Assembly: GCF_019823065.1 (NCBI RefSeq)
Contig: NZ_CP081966.1
Coordinates: 2,325,501 to 2,389,500 of the forward strand
Direction of reading: 5' to 3'
Length of the DNA stretch: 64,000 nucleotides
DNA from: Pseudomonas mosselii
GTDB lineage: Bacteria; Pseudomonadota; Gammaproteobacteria; Pseudomonadales; Pseudomonadaceae
The notes beneath the pieces were generated by a model. The model had not been told where the DNA came from. It saw only the letters and a program-made list of their open reading frames with translations, and did no database searches. The position numbers and the translations under genes were made by a program. This document shows positions 55,609-64,000 of the stretch, one piece after another (positions within the stretch are counted from its first letter, which is position 1; each line of letters begins with the position of its first letter).

Positions 55609-56552
55609 CCGTCGGCCCCGCTGCGGCCGAGGGCCTGCAGAAAGTCCTGTTCGCCGTCTGCCTGCCACCAAGGGATGCGAACCTGGCCGCCTTGTTGCCG
55701 AAGTTGGCGCAGCAACGACAGCAGGGCGTCGATTCGAGGCGCATCCCAGTCAGGCCCCATGCGATAGTCCAGTGTCAGGCCGTGCTTGCAGACCATCACG
55801 CCCAGGTCAGGGAGGGGCTGGCCATCGATGTTGATACCCTTCGCCAGTACATGAAACGGTTCGACGACACCGTCACTGACACGTGAGGCATCCTGTGGGC
55901 CGGTAAAGGGCGTTTCGCACCCGCTTGCCTTGTCCCATAAGCTGCCGCAGCCCACCCTCGCACCGAGGGTGAACAGGCGTGCGAATGCGCTCGGCATGTC
56001 CGCGCTCCGGGCAAAGTAGAGCTCGATTTCCGGCAGTGTACCGTCGTCATGGCTGAAGTAGCCTGCCAAGGGGTGCGCTTGTGGCGTCTCTACATGCAAT
56101 ACCAGTTCGATCGAGTCTTCACGTAACCCCGCAAGTCCTTCGCTCTGAATTCTGCTGATGACGAATCGTGAGCCAGGGCGAGTTTCGGCAGGCATGGAAA
56201 AACCGTTGGCCAGCCGCTGTCTGAGCGCTTCGGTGAAGGTGATTTGAAGCATGTCTTCATTCAGTGCCAGGAACGCCTCTCGCCGATCACAGGAAACTCG
56301 CAACATCGTGCAGGTTCCCGTGGCAGAGCGAAGCGCGAGTTGCGCGTGGCTGCCAGGTCGGCATCGGCGCATTGTCCGTGCCAGGTTGTTGAATGCCTGG
56401 GTACTGGCAAAGAGGTGGGCCTGGTGTTCGTGCCAGTCGAAGTGCACTGGATCAATCTCCCTGCGCTGGGGCGAGTCTGCGGTGTACTGTACGGTGAGGA
56501 GCGCGCGGTTGCCACTGTCCGGGCAACGCCAGGTCTCAATCCGGCCAGGCAT
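55605..56552 (-). CDS. Protein of unknown function, coupled to a Rieske/FAD oxidoreductase
   Basis: A 315-residue soluble protein without signal peptide. Segments such as SRIQSEGLAGLREDSIELVL and IDALLSLLRQLRQQGGQVR are not diagnostic. The start overlaps the end of the Rieske/FAD gene by 17 bp and its stop overlaps the next gene by 4 nt, so it lies in the middle of a three-gene coupled run. Not recognised. The base composition resembles that of the neighbours. Confidence 0.55.
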   Translation of the reverse strand: MPGRIETWRCPDSGNRALLTVQYTADSPQRREIDPVHFDWHEHQAHLFASTQAFNNLARTMRRCRPGSHAQLALRSATGTCTMLRVSCDRREAFLALNEDMLQITFTEALRQRLANGFSMPAETRPGSRFVISRIQSEGLAGLREDSIELVLHVETPQAHPLAGYFSHDDGTLPEIELYFARSADMPSAFARLFTLGARVGCGSLWDKASGCETPFTGPQDASRVSDGVVEPFHVLAKGINIDGQPLPDLGVMVCKHGLTLDYRMGPDWDAPRIDALLSLLRQLRQQGGQVRIPWWQADGEQDFLQALGRSGADG

Positions 56553-58068
56553 CGATCAGGTCACGCGCCTCGCGGCTCGACAGCGGCCGTTTCAGCCGCT
56601 GCGACAGCACCGCCATGGCCCGCGCGTGGCCCTTGGCGATTACCGCCTCGACCTGGTCGTCCAGGCACTGCAGGGCGATGAAGTCGCCCTGTTCCGGGGT
56701 GCCGACGTATTCGATGCGGTTCCAGCCGCTGGCATGCCCGAGCACTTCGTAGGTGCGGCCGTGCTGGTAGGTCCAGAAGAACGGCACGTCGTCGTAGCGG
56801 CGGCGCTCGCCGAGCATGTTGGCGGCGGCGATCACCCCATGCTGCTGGGCCAGGCGCCAGTGCTCGATGCGTACCGGGCGGCCGGCCAGAGGGAAAGTGG
56901 CGATATCGCCGGCCGCCCACAGGCCGTCGGCGGCCTGCAGATGGGCGTCCACTGTCAGTGAACGGTCCTCGGCCAGGGGCAGGTCGTGCAGATAACCGGT
57001 GGCCGGGCTGACGCCGGTGCCGAGCAGTACCAGCGGGGTTTCCAGGCGCTCGCCAGTGGCCAGCAACACGGCCTCGACCCGCTCCCGGCCTTCGAAGCCG
57101 CTGACCTCGGTCGGCCCGTGGAATACCACGCCCTTGCGCTCGTGCAGCTCGCGCAGGGCCTGGCCGATGCGCTCGCCCAGCTGCCGGGCCAGCGGGATGG
57201 CGTGGCGCGTGACCACATGCACCTGTAGGCCGTACTTGCGCAGGGCGCTGGCGGCCTCCAGACCGATGAACCCATCGCCGACGATCACCACCGGCTGGCC
57301 TGGTTCGGCCAGGTCGAGCAGTTGCGCGGCATCCGTGCGCGAGCGCAGCACGCAGATACCGGGCAACTGCACGCCGGGGAGTTCGGGGCGTCTGGGTTTG
57401 CCGCCGGTGGCCAGCAGGGCGGCGTCGTATTTCAGCTTCTGGCCGTCGGACAGGGTGATCACGCGCTTGTCGGCATCCAGGGCGCGCACCTTGCCGTGCA
57501 AACGCTGCAGCTGGCCACGGCGCAGGGCGTCCGGGGCGAGCAGGGTCGGCACTTCGTCCACCGGCATCTGCCCGGCGATGACGAACTTGCTCAGGGCGGT
57601 GCGATCGTAGGCGTTCGGCTGTTCCTGGTCGATCCACAGCAGGCGCCCGGCAAAGCCATGCTCAAGCAGGGTGGCGATGGCGGCCGAGCCGGCGGCGCCG
57701 GCGCCCACCACGACGAAGGTGCGGGCGTCGCTGTGGCGCGGCGCCACGGTTTCGGGCAATGGCTGGTCGTCGACCCAGACCTGGCCATGCCTGAGCTGCA
57801 CGGCATGGCGGCGCAGGCCGGTCAGGGCCGGCGGTTCGCACACCGCGCCCTCGTCCACGGCGAAGGCGGCCTTGTGCCAGGGGCAGATCAGCAGCCCACC
57901 ACAGACCGCGCCTTGTTCGAGGGGCGCGCCCTCATGCGGGCAGTTGGCCAGGTAGGCCTTCACCAACTCGCCCTGGCGCACCAGGATGATCTCCTCGGTG
58001 CCGGCCTGGACGCGCAGGGGGCGGTGTTCCTCGAGCTGGTCGAGGCTGGCCACGGCGTGCAGGGTCAT
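56536..58068 (-). CDS. Rieske-fused FAD-dependent NAD(P)H oxidoreductase (AIF-like)
   Basis: A 510-residue fusion. Residues 1-105 are a Rieske domain with the 2Fe-2S ligands C43-x-H45 and C62-x2-H65 (CPHEGAPLEQG ... CPWHKAAF). The remainder is a pyridine-nucleotide-disulfide oxidoreductase-type flavoprotein with FAD site VVVGAGAAGSAA and NAD site VVIVGDGFIGLEAA, and ending in a reductase C-terminal domain. AIF-like proteins of this layout are ferredoxin or nitrite-reductase-type electron carriers. AGGAGATCC precedes the ATG at 58068. It is divergent from mexC. Confidence 0.9.
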   Translation of the reverse strand: MTLHAVASLDQLEEHRPLRVQAGTEEIILVRQGELVKAYLANCPHEGAPLEQGAVCGGLLICPWHKAAFAVDEGAVCEPPALTGLRRHAVQLRHGQVWVDDQPLPETVAPRHSDARTFVVVGAGAAGSAAIATLLEHGFAGRLLWIDQEQPNAYDRTALSKFVIAGQMPVDEVPTLLAPDALRRGQLQRLHGKVRALDADKRVITLSDGQKLKYDAALLATGGKPRRPELPGVQLPGICVLRSRTDAAQLLDLAEPGQPVVIVGDGFIGLEAASALRKYGLQVHVVTRHAIPLARQLGERIGQALRELHERKGVVFHGPTEVSGFEGRERVEAVLLATGERLETPLVLLGTGVSPATGYLHDLPLAEDRSLTVDAHLQAADGLWAAGDIATFPLAGRPVRIEHWRLAQQHGVIAAANMLGERRRYDDVPFFWTYQHGRTYEVLGHASGWNRIEYVGTPEQGDFIALQCLDDQVEAVIAKGHARAMAVLSQRLKRPLSSREARDLIDAWPD

Positions 58069-58186
58069 GGCGGATCTCCTCAGGCGTTGTGTTTCATTTG
58101 ACGCCCTCCATGGGCCAGGACTGCGACGAGCCGACGATCGGAGGTGGTCATTACAGCTTTTCACAAAAACTTCAAATGAGACAAAA

Positions 58187-58215
58187 TTGACTCAAATAGA
58201 ATGTACAAGTACCAT
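58187..58215 (+). promoter_or_regulatory. Sigma-70-type promoter for mexCD-oprJ
   Basis: TTGACT (58187-58192) and TACCAT (58210-58215) are 17 bp apart, a good -35/-10 pair 36 bp before the mexC start. The region is AT-rich and holds two related runs, TTCAAATGAGAC and CTCAAATAGAAT, that could be operator half-sites. Confidence 0.55.
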
Positions 58216-58250
58216 TCGCGCCAAATTTAGTTAACGGCTCGGGTGAGTTC

Positions 58251-59393
58251 ATGAGCAATTTGCGTGCAATAGGAATGGCCAGCTGGCTGGCAGTGGCTGT
58301 GGCCCTGGCCGGCTGCGGGGCGGCCGACGAACAGCAGGCCGGCGCTGAAACGGCCTTTCCGGTGGAAATCGTGACCGTGGCCGCCGAGCCACTGGCCCTG
58401 GCCTCGACCTTGCCAGGTCGGGTCGAGCCGATGCGGGTGGCCGAGGTACGTGCCCGGGTGGCCGGCATCGTCCTGCACAAGCGTTTCGAGGAAGGTGCCG
58501 ACGTCAAGGCCGGCGATGTCCTGTTCCAGATCGACCCGGCGCCGTTCAAGGCGGCCCTGGCCCGCGCCGAGGCCGACCTGGCCCGGGCCCAGGCCGTGCA
58601 GCAGGAAGCCCAGGCGCGGGTAAAACGCTATGAGCCGCTGGTGAAGATCGAAGCGGTCAGCCAGCAGGACTTCGACAGCGCCACCGCCGAGCTGCGCAGC
58701 GCCCAGGCCGCCGTGCGTTCGGCCCAGGCCGACGTGCAGACCGCGCGCCTGAACCTGGGTTACGCCACGGTCACCGCGCCGATCTCCGGGCGCATCGGTC
58801 GCGCCCTGGCCACCGAAGGCGCGCTGGTCGGGCAGGGCGACGCCACGCTGATGGCGCGCATCCAGCAGCTCGATCCGATCTATGTCGATTTCACTCAGTC
58901 TGCCGCCGATGCCCTGCGCCTGCGCCAGGCGCTCAAGGACGGTGCGTTGGCCGGTGGCGACGACAAGGCGCTGACGGCCCAGGTAGAAGGCACCGACTAC
59001 CAGCGCCAGGGCGCGCTGATGTTCACCGACGTGGCGGTCGACCGCGGCACCGGCCAGGTCTCCCTGCGCGGGCGCTTCGACAATGCCGACGGCATTCTCC
59101 TGCCGGGCATGTACGTGCGTGTGCGCACCCCGCAGGGCACCGACCAGCAGGCGATCCTGGTACCGCAACGGGCGGTGCAGCGCGGCAGCGATGGCGAGGC
59201 GCGGGTAATGGTGGTGGGTACCGGCAGCCTGGCCGAGGTGCGCAGCGTGCGCACCGGCGGGATGCACGGTTCGCGCTGGCAGATCGTCGAAGGCCTGCGC
59301 GGCGGTGAGCAGGTCATCGTCGGCAGCCCGGCCGGCCTGGCCCCGGGCATGCCCGTGGTGCCAGCGCAGGCGCAGCCGGTCGCGGCGAAATAA
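58251..59393 (+). CDS. mexC: MexC-like periplasmic adaptor of RND multidrug efflux
   Basis: A 380-residue membrane-fusion lipoprotein: lipobox ALAGC (Cys22), a lipoyl/hairpin core (AEVRARVAGIVLHKRFEEGAD, KRYEPLVKIEAVSQQDFD) and barrel. The sequence reads close to P. aeruginosa MexC over its length, including the N-terminus NLRAIG. It links the pump to the OprJ channel. GGTGAG lies upstream of the ATG. No nfxB-like repressor is encoded next to it. Confidence 0.9.
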   Translation: MSNLRAIGMASWLAVAVALAGCGAADEQQAGAETAFPVEIVTVAAEPLALASTLPGRVEPMRVAEVRARVAGIVLHKRFEEGADVKAGDVLFQIDPAPFKAALARAEADLARAQAVQQEAQARVKRYEPLVKIEAVSQQDFDSATAELRSAQAAVRSAQADVQTARLNLGYATVTAPISGRIGRALATEGALVGQGDATLMARIQQLDPIYVDFTQSAADALRLRQALKDGALAGGDDKALTAQVEGTDYQRQGALMFTDVAVDRGTGQVSLRGRFDNADGILLPGMYVRVRTPQGTDQQAILVPQRAVQRGSDGEARVMVVGTGSLAEVRSVRTGGMHGSRWQIVEGLRGGEQVIVGSPAGLAPGMPVVPAQAQPVAAK

Positions 59394-59408
59394 GGCGAGG
59401 GTAGCGAG

Positions 59409-62400
59409 ATGTCCAAGTTCTTCATCAATCGGCCGAACTTCGCCTGGGTCGTGGCGCTGTTCATTTCCCTGGCCGGCCTGCTGGTGATCCCGGCGTTGCC
59501 GGTGGCCCAGTACCCCAGCGTGGCACCGCCACAGATTTCCATCACCGCCAGCTACCCGGGCGCGTCGGCCAAGGTGCTGGTGGAGTCGGTGACCAGCATC
59601 ATCGAAGAGTCGCTCAACGGCGCCAAGGGCCTGCTGTACTACGAGTCCACCAACAACTCCAACGGCGTCGCCGAGGTGCTGGTGACCTTCGAGCCCGGCA
59701 CCGAGCCGGACATGGCCCAGGTCGACGTGCAGAACCGCCTGAAGAAGGCCGAGGCGCGCATGCCCCAGGCGGTGCTGACCCAGGGCCTGAAGGTGGAGCA
59801 GGCCAGCTCCGGCTTCCTGCTGATCTACGCCCTGACCAGCAAGGCCGGCGACCGTGGCGACACCACGGCCCTGGCCGACTACGCCGCGCGCAACATCAAC
59901 AACGAACTGCTGCGCGTGCCGGGCGTGGGCAAGCTGCAGTTCTTCTCTTCGGAGGCGGCCATGCGGGTCTGGGTCGATCCGCAGAAACTGGTGGGCTATG
60001 GCCTGTCCATCGATGACGTCAACAACGCCATCCGTGGCCAGAACGTCCAGGTGCCGGCCGGCAGCTTCGGCAGCACGCCGGGCGCCAGCGAACAGGAGCT
60101 GACCGCGACCCTGGCGGTGCAGGGCACCCTCGACACCCCCGAGGCCTTCGCCGGCATCGTCCTGCGCGCCAACCCCGACGGCTCCAGCGTGCGCCTGGGC
60201 GATGTCGCGCGGCTGGCCATCGGCAGCGAGAACTACAACCTGTCCTCGCGCCTGAACGGCCACCCGGCCGTGGCCGCTGCGGTGCAGCTGGCCCCTGGCG
60301 CCAACGCCATCCAGACCGCGACGCTGGTCAAGGAACGCCTGGCGGAGCTGTCGCAGTTCTTCCCCGAGGGCGTCGAGTACTCGGTGCCCTACGACACCTC
60401 GCGCTTCGTCGACGTGGCCATCGAGAAGGTCATCCACACCCTGATCGAAGCCATGGTGCTGGTGTTCCTGGTGATGTTCCTGTTCCTGCAGAACGTGCGC
60501 TACACCCTGATCCCGTCGATCGTGGTGCCGGTGTGCCTGCTGGGCACGCTGATGATCATGAAGCTGCTCGGCTTCTCGGTGAACATGATGACCATGTTCG
60601 GCATGGTGCTGGCCATCGGCATCCTGGTGGACGACGCCATCGTGGTGGTGGAGAACGTCGAGCGGCTGATGGCCGAGGAGGGCCTGTCGCCGGTGGACGC
60701 GACCATCAAGGCGATGGGGCAGGTGTCCGGGGCAATCATCGGTATCACCCTGGTGCTGGCGGCGGTGTTCCTGCCGCTGGCGTTCATGTCCGGTTCCGTG
60801 GGGGTGATCTACCAGCAGTTCTCGGTGTCGCTGGCGGTGTCGATCCTGTTCTCCGGCTTCCTCGCCCTGACCTTCACCCCGGCGCTGTGCGCCACGCTGC
60901 TCAAGCCGGTGCCCCATGGCCACCATGAAAAGGGCGGCTTCTTCGGTGCCTTCAACCGCGCCTTCGCCCGCGTGACCGAGCGTTACTCGGTGATGAACAG
61001 CGCTCTGGTGGCCCGCGCCGGCCGCTGGATGCTGGCCTATGTCGGCATCCTGGTGGTGCTTGGCTACTCCTACCTGCGTCTGCCGGAGGCCTTCGTGCCG
61101 TCGGAGGACCTGGGCTACAGCATCGTCGATATCCAGTTGCCGCCAGGCGCCAGCCGGGTGCGCACCGATCACACCGCCGAGGCGCTGGAAAAATTCATCA
61201 TGTCGCGCGAGTCGGTTGCCAGTGCGGTCATCGTCAGCGGCTTCAGCTTCTCGGGCCAGGGCGACAACGCCGCGCTGGCGTTCCCCACCTACAAGGACTG
61301 GTCCCTGCGCGGCCCCGAGCAATCGGCCGAGGCGGAAACCGCCGCCATCAACGCCCAGTTCGCCGCCAACGGCGACGGCGCTATCACCGCGGTCATGCCG
61401 CCGCCGATCGACGGCCTGGGCAACTCCGGCGGTTTCGCCCTGCGCCTGATGGACCGTGGCGGCCTGGGCCGCGAAGCGCTGCTGGCGGCCCGCGACCAGC
61501 TGCTGGCCCGTGCCAACGGCAACCCGGTGATCCTCTACGCGATGATGGAAGGCCTGGCCGAGGCGCCGCAGCTGCGCGTGCAGATCGACCGCGAGAAGGC
61601 CCGCGCCCTGGGCGTGAGCTTCGAAACCATCAACAGCACCCTGGCCACCGCCTTCGGTTCAGTGGTGATCAACGACTTCACCAACGCCGGGCGCCAGCAG
61701 CGCGTGGTGGTGCAGGCCGAGCAGGGCGAGCGCATGACCCCGGAAAGCGTGCTGCGCCTCTATGCGCCGAACGCCCAGGGCGAGCAGGTGCCGTTCAGCG
61801 CCTTCGTCACCACGAAATGGGAAGAGGGCCCGGTGCAGCTGGTGCGCTACAACGGCTACCCGTCGATCCGTATCGCCGGCGACGCCGCCCCGGGCTACAG
61901 CACCGGCCAGGCAATGGCCGAGATGGAGCGCCTGGTCAGCGAGCTGCCGCCTGGCATCGGCTACGCCTGGACGGGCCTCTCGTACCAGGAGAAGGTCTCC
62001 AGCGGCCAGGCCACGGCCCTGTTCGCCCTGGCCATCCTGGTGGTGTTCCTGCTGCTGGTGGCACTGTACGAAAGCTGGGCGATCCCGCTGACGGTAATGC
62101 TGATCGTGCCGATCGGCGCCTTGGGCGCGGTGTGGGCGGTGATGCTCACCGGCCTGCCCAACGATGTGTACTTCAAGGTTGGCCTGATCACCATCATTGG
62201 CCTGGCGGCTAAGAACGCGATCCTGATCGTCGAGTTCGCCAAGGAGTTGTGGGAGAAGGGCTACAGCTTGAGCGACGCCGCCATCGAGGCCGCGCGCCTG
62301 CGCTTCCGCCCGATCGTGATGACCTCCATGGCCTTCATCCTCGGCGTGGTGCCGCTGGCCATCGCCACCGGCGCCGGCGCGGCCAGCCAGCGCGCCATCG

Positions 62401-62537
62401 GTACCGGGGTGATCGGCGGCATGCTCAGCGCCACCTTGCTGGGCGTGGTGTTCGTGCCGATCTGTTTCGTCTTCGTGCTGAAGCTGCTCAAGCGCAAGCC
62501 GGCCCCCGTGCAACACGCTATAGAGGTGACTCAGTGA
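59409..62537 (+). CDS. mexD: MexD-like RND multidrug efflux pump
   Basis: A 1042-residue HAE1-type RND transporter with [20 protein letters not shown] at the N-terminus, [17 protein letters not shown] in transmembrane segment 4 (the proton-relay Asp pair) and two large periplasmic domains. It is strongly similar to P. aeruginosa MexD. It exports cationic and amphiphilic drugs, e.g. fluoroquinolones and biocides, by family inference. The stop overlaps the oprJ start (TGATG). Confidence 0.93.
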   Translation: MSKFFINRPNFAWVVALFISLAGLLVIPALPVAQYPSVAPPQISITASYPGASAKVLVESVTSIIEESLNGAKGLLYYESTNNSNGVAEVLVTFEPGTEPDMAQVDVQNRLKKAEARMPQAVLTQGLKVEQASSGFLLIYALTSKAGDRGDTTALADYAARNINNELLRVPGVGKLQFFSSEAAMRVWVDPQKLVGYGLSIDDVNNAIRGQNVQVPAGSFGSTPGASEQELTATLAVQGTLDTPEAFAGIVLRANPDGSSVRLGDVARLAIGSENYNLSSRLNGHPAVAAAVQLAPGANAIQTATLVKERLAELSQFFPEGVEYSVPYDTSRFVDVAIEKVIHTLIEAMVLVFLVMFLFLQNVRYTLIPSIVVPVCLLGTLMIMKLLGFSVNMMTMFGMVLAIGILVDDAIVVVENVERLMAEEGLSPVDATIKAMGQVSGAIIGITLVLAAVFLPLAFMSGSVGVIYQQFSVSLAVSILFSGFLALTFTPALCATLLKPVPHGHHEKGGFFGAFNRAFARVTERYSVMNSALVARAGRWMLAYVGILVVLGYSYLRLPEAFVPSEDLGYSIVDIQLPPGASRVRTDHTAEALEKFIMSRESVASAVIVSGFSFSGQGDNAALAFPTYKDWSLRGPEQSAEAETAAINAQFAANGDGAITAVMPPPIDGLGNSGGFALRLMDRGGLGREALLAARDQLLARANGNPVILYAMMEGLAEAPQLRVQIDREKARALGVSFETINSTLATAFGSVVINDFTNAGRQQRVVVQAEQGERMTPESVLRLYAPNAQGEQVPFSAFVTTKWEEGPVQLVRYNGYPSIRIAGDAAPGYSTGQAMAEMERLVSELPPGIGYAWTGLSYQEKVSSGQATALFALAILVVFLLLVALYESWAIPLTVMLIVPIGALGAVWAVMLTGLPNDVYFKVGLITIIGLAAKNAILIVEFAKELWEKGYSLSDAAIEAARLRFRPIVMTSMAFILGVVPLAIATGAGAASQRAIGTGVIGGMLSATLLGVVFVPICFVFVLKLLKRKPAPVQHAIEVTQ

Positions 62538-63940
62538 TGCTCATGCGCAATCTCGCAATTTCGTTCGCGCTGGCCGTTACCTTGACCGGCTGCTCCCTGG
62601 CACCGACCTACCAACGCCCCGAGGCGCCGGTGGCGGCCGAGTGGGGCGATGCCGCCGGCCATCACGGCAAGGCGGTGGAGCAGTTGGACTGGCAGGGGTT
62701 CATCGTCGACCCGTCCCTGCGCCAGCTGGTGGGTACCGCGCTGGACAACAACCGTTCGCTGCGCCAGACCCTGCTGGATATCGAGCAGGCCCGCGCGCAG
62801 TACCGTATCCAGCGTGCCGACCGGGTGCCGGGCTTAAATGCCGGGGTTTCGGGCAACCGCCAGCATTTGCCGGCGGACCTGTCGAGCAACGGTCGCGAGG
62901 GTGTCAGCAGTACATATCAGGTGGGCCTGTCGTTGCCGGAGTATGAGGTCGATCTGTTCGGTCGGGTGAAGAGCCTGAGTGACGCGGCCCTGGAACAGTA
63001 CCTGGCCACCGAGGAAGTTGGCCGTGCCGCGCGCATTGCCCTGATCGCCGAGGTCAGCCAGGCCTACCTGACCCTGGACGGCGCCGAGCGGCGCCTGGCG
63101 CTGACCCGCCAGACCCTGGCCAGCCGCGAGGATTCGCTGGCTCTGGTCGGCCAGCGGCGTGGCGCCGGCACGGCCACGGCGCTGGATCACCAGGAGGCGC
63201 TGGGGCTGGTCGAGCAGTCGCGGGCCGAGCTGGAAGGCATCGTGCGCGAGCAGCGCCAGGCCTACAACGCCCTGGTGCTGCTGCTGGGCAGCGTGGACGC
63301 GGCCAAGGCGATTCCGGCCGAGCGCAGCGAGGCGCCGATGGTTCTGCAGGACATCGCCCCGGGCGCGCCGTCGGCGCTGATCGAACGCCGCCCGGACATC
63401 CTCGCCGCCGAACACCGGCTGCGGGCGCGCAACGCCGATATCGGCGCGGCGCGGGCGGCGTTCTTCCCGCGGATCAGCCTGACCGGCAGCTTCGGCACCT
63501 CCAGCGCGCAGATGTCCGGGCTGTTCGATGGCGGTTCGCGCAGCTGGAGCTTCATGCCGCAGCTGTCGCTGCCGCTGTTCGACGCCGGGCGCAACAAGGC
63601 CGGCCTGAGCCTGGCCGAGGCGCGCAAGGATTCGGCGGTGGCGACCTATGAAGGCACGATCCAGACCGCCTTCCGCGAAGTCGCCGACGCCCTGGCTGCC
63701 ACCGACACCCTGCGCCGCGAGGAAGCGGCGCGCCGGGCCCTGGCCGACACCAGCCGGGCGACCGTGGCGCTGGCCAAGGCGCGCTACGAGGGTGGGGTGG
63801 ACAGCCACCTGCGTTACCTGGATGCGCAGCGCAACGGCTATGTCAACGAAGCGGCGTTCATCGAGGCCAGTACCCAACGCCAGCTGGCATTGGTCGATCT
63901 GTTCCGTGCCCTGGGCGGTGGTTGGCCGGGCAAGGGCTGA
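62537..63940 (+). CDS. oprJ: OprJ-like outer-membrane channel of the MexCD pump
   Basis: A 467-residue OprM-family lipoprotein (lipobox LTGC, Cys19) with the signature SLAPTYQRP, followed by two structural repeats with coiled-coil helices (QTLLDIEQARAQYRIQRADR; ERRPDILAAEHRLRARNADI). It is closely like P. aeruginosa OprJ. GAGGTGA lies seven bases before the ATG at 62537. It completes the tripartite pump. A pair of hairpins follows. Confidence 0.93.
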   Translation: MLMRNLAISFALAVTLTGCSLAPTYQRPEAPVAAEWGDAAGHHGKAVEQLDWQGFIVDPSLRQLVGTALDNNRSLRQTLLDIEQARAQYRIQRADRVPGLNAGVSGNRQHLPADLSSNGREGVSSTYQVGLSLPEYEVDLFGRVKSLSDAALEQYLATEEVGRAARIALIAEVSQAYLTLDGAERRLALTRQTLASREDSLALVGQRRGAGTATALDHQEALGLVEQSRAELEGIVREQRQAYNALVLLLGSVDAAKAIPAERSEAPMVLQDIAPGAPSALIERRPDILAAEHRLRARNADIGAARAAFFPRISLTGSFGTSSAQMSGLFDGGSRSWSFMPQLSLPLFDAGRNKAGLSLAEARKDSAVATYEGTIQTAFREVADALAATDTLRREEAARRALADTSRATVALAKARYEGGVDSHLRYLDAQRNGYVNEAAFIEASTQRQLALVDLFRALGGGWPGKG

Positions 63941-63951
63941 AAAACTCCTTT

Positions 63952-63968
63952 GGTTGGGGATTCCAACC
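63952..63968 (+). terminator. First hairpin after oprJ
   Basis: GGTTGG and CCAACC pair around GGATT, 11 bp after the oprJ stop. It has no T-run of its own and stands in tandem with the next hairpin. Confidence 0.5.
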
Positions 63969-63973
63969 GCTTG

Positions 63974-64000
63974 GCCCCGGGGAATTTTGCCCGGGGCTTT
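63974..64000 (+). terminator. Intrinsic terminator after mexCD-oprJ
   Basis: GCCCCGGG pairs with CCCGGGGC across GAATTTTG and is followed by TTT at the window edge, where the T-run is cut off. It is a clear GC-stem terminator for the efflux operon. Confidence 0.8.

Noticed and set aside
58227..61322. Minus-strand open frame of about 1031 codons opposite mexC/mexD
   Set aside because: It is a composition artefact of the codon bias of mexCD on the other strand; no recognisable protein.

Overview
The window is high-GC proteobacterial DNA whose gene content and protein sequences point to a Pseudomonas of the putida/entomophila type. The strongest evidence is a mexCD-oprJ efflux operon that reads like its P. 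aeruginosa counterpart, a czcCBA metal pump, a family of GAGCGGCCTTG-armed intergenic repeats of the kind found in this group, many LysR/LysE pairs, and a VasX-type T6SS effector. No rRNA, tRNA, integrase, transposase or CRISPR array was seen, so this looks like ordinary chromosome with patches of gene turnover.

Layout. 0-4.7 kb: the 5' end of an AraC-type regulator, then an AhpD-like protein and a tightly overlapping acyl-CoA-dehydrogenase-like/ABC importer operon of the SsuABC/NrtABC type. 4.8-9.2 kb: a TonB-dependent receptor with a Fur-like box and a two-gene DNA-repair-type radical SAM module under a LexA-type box. 9.3-15.8 kb: czcCBA behind a palindromic metal-response box, followed by a DoxX/HvfX-like membrane protein. 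15.9-22.6 kb: a four-gene minus-strand cluster (YqcI/YcgG, LysE, SGNH hydrolase, Sel1-like) with a divergent LysR, then another LysR and an MFS exporter. 22.7-25.0 kb: DNA polymerase II. 25.4-28.3 kb: DUF4174 and a probable copper-peptide RiPP locus, in which a secreted precursor with five EGKCG motifs fused to two EF-hands is followed by its MNIO (DUF692) and HvfC (DUF2063) partners. 28.2-29.4 kb: a chimeric GlxA-regulator/FAD-oxidoreductase gene. 29.4-32.0 kb: a TonB receptor behind a cobalamin riboswitch. 32-40 kb: single genes, including a beta-barrel protein, LpxO, ThpR, an FMN oxidoreductase with a divergent TetR, an AraC/alcohol dehydrogenase pair, and a TonB-receptor remnant. 40.4-48.8 kb: a two-component system, a PstS-OmpA fusion, an NCS1 permease, EamA, LysE/LysR and NfsB. 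48.8-52.7 kb: a VasX-like T6SS effector with an AT-rich C-terminal end and a DUF6708 partner, plus a decayed fragment of a second effector. 53-58 kb: LysE, aldo/keto reductase, two unknown genes and a Rieske/FAD reductase. 58.2-64 kb: mexCD-oprJ ending at tandem hairpins.

Themes. Metal handling recurs: czcCBA, the EGKCG peptide locus, two TonB receptors and a cobalamin riboswitch. The most distinctive system is the EF-hand/EGKCG precursor with its MNIO-HvfC pair, together with an HvfX-like gene that sits about 11 kb away beside czcCBA rather than in the same operon. Footprints of recent deletion or recombination are the GlxA-oxidoreductase fusion, the 3' remnant of a TonB receptor and the effector remnant.
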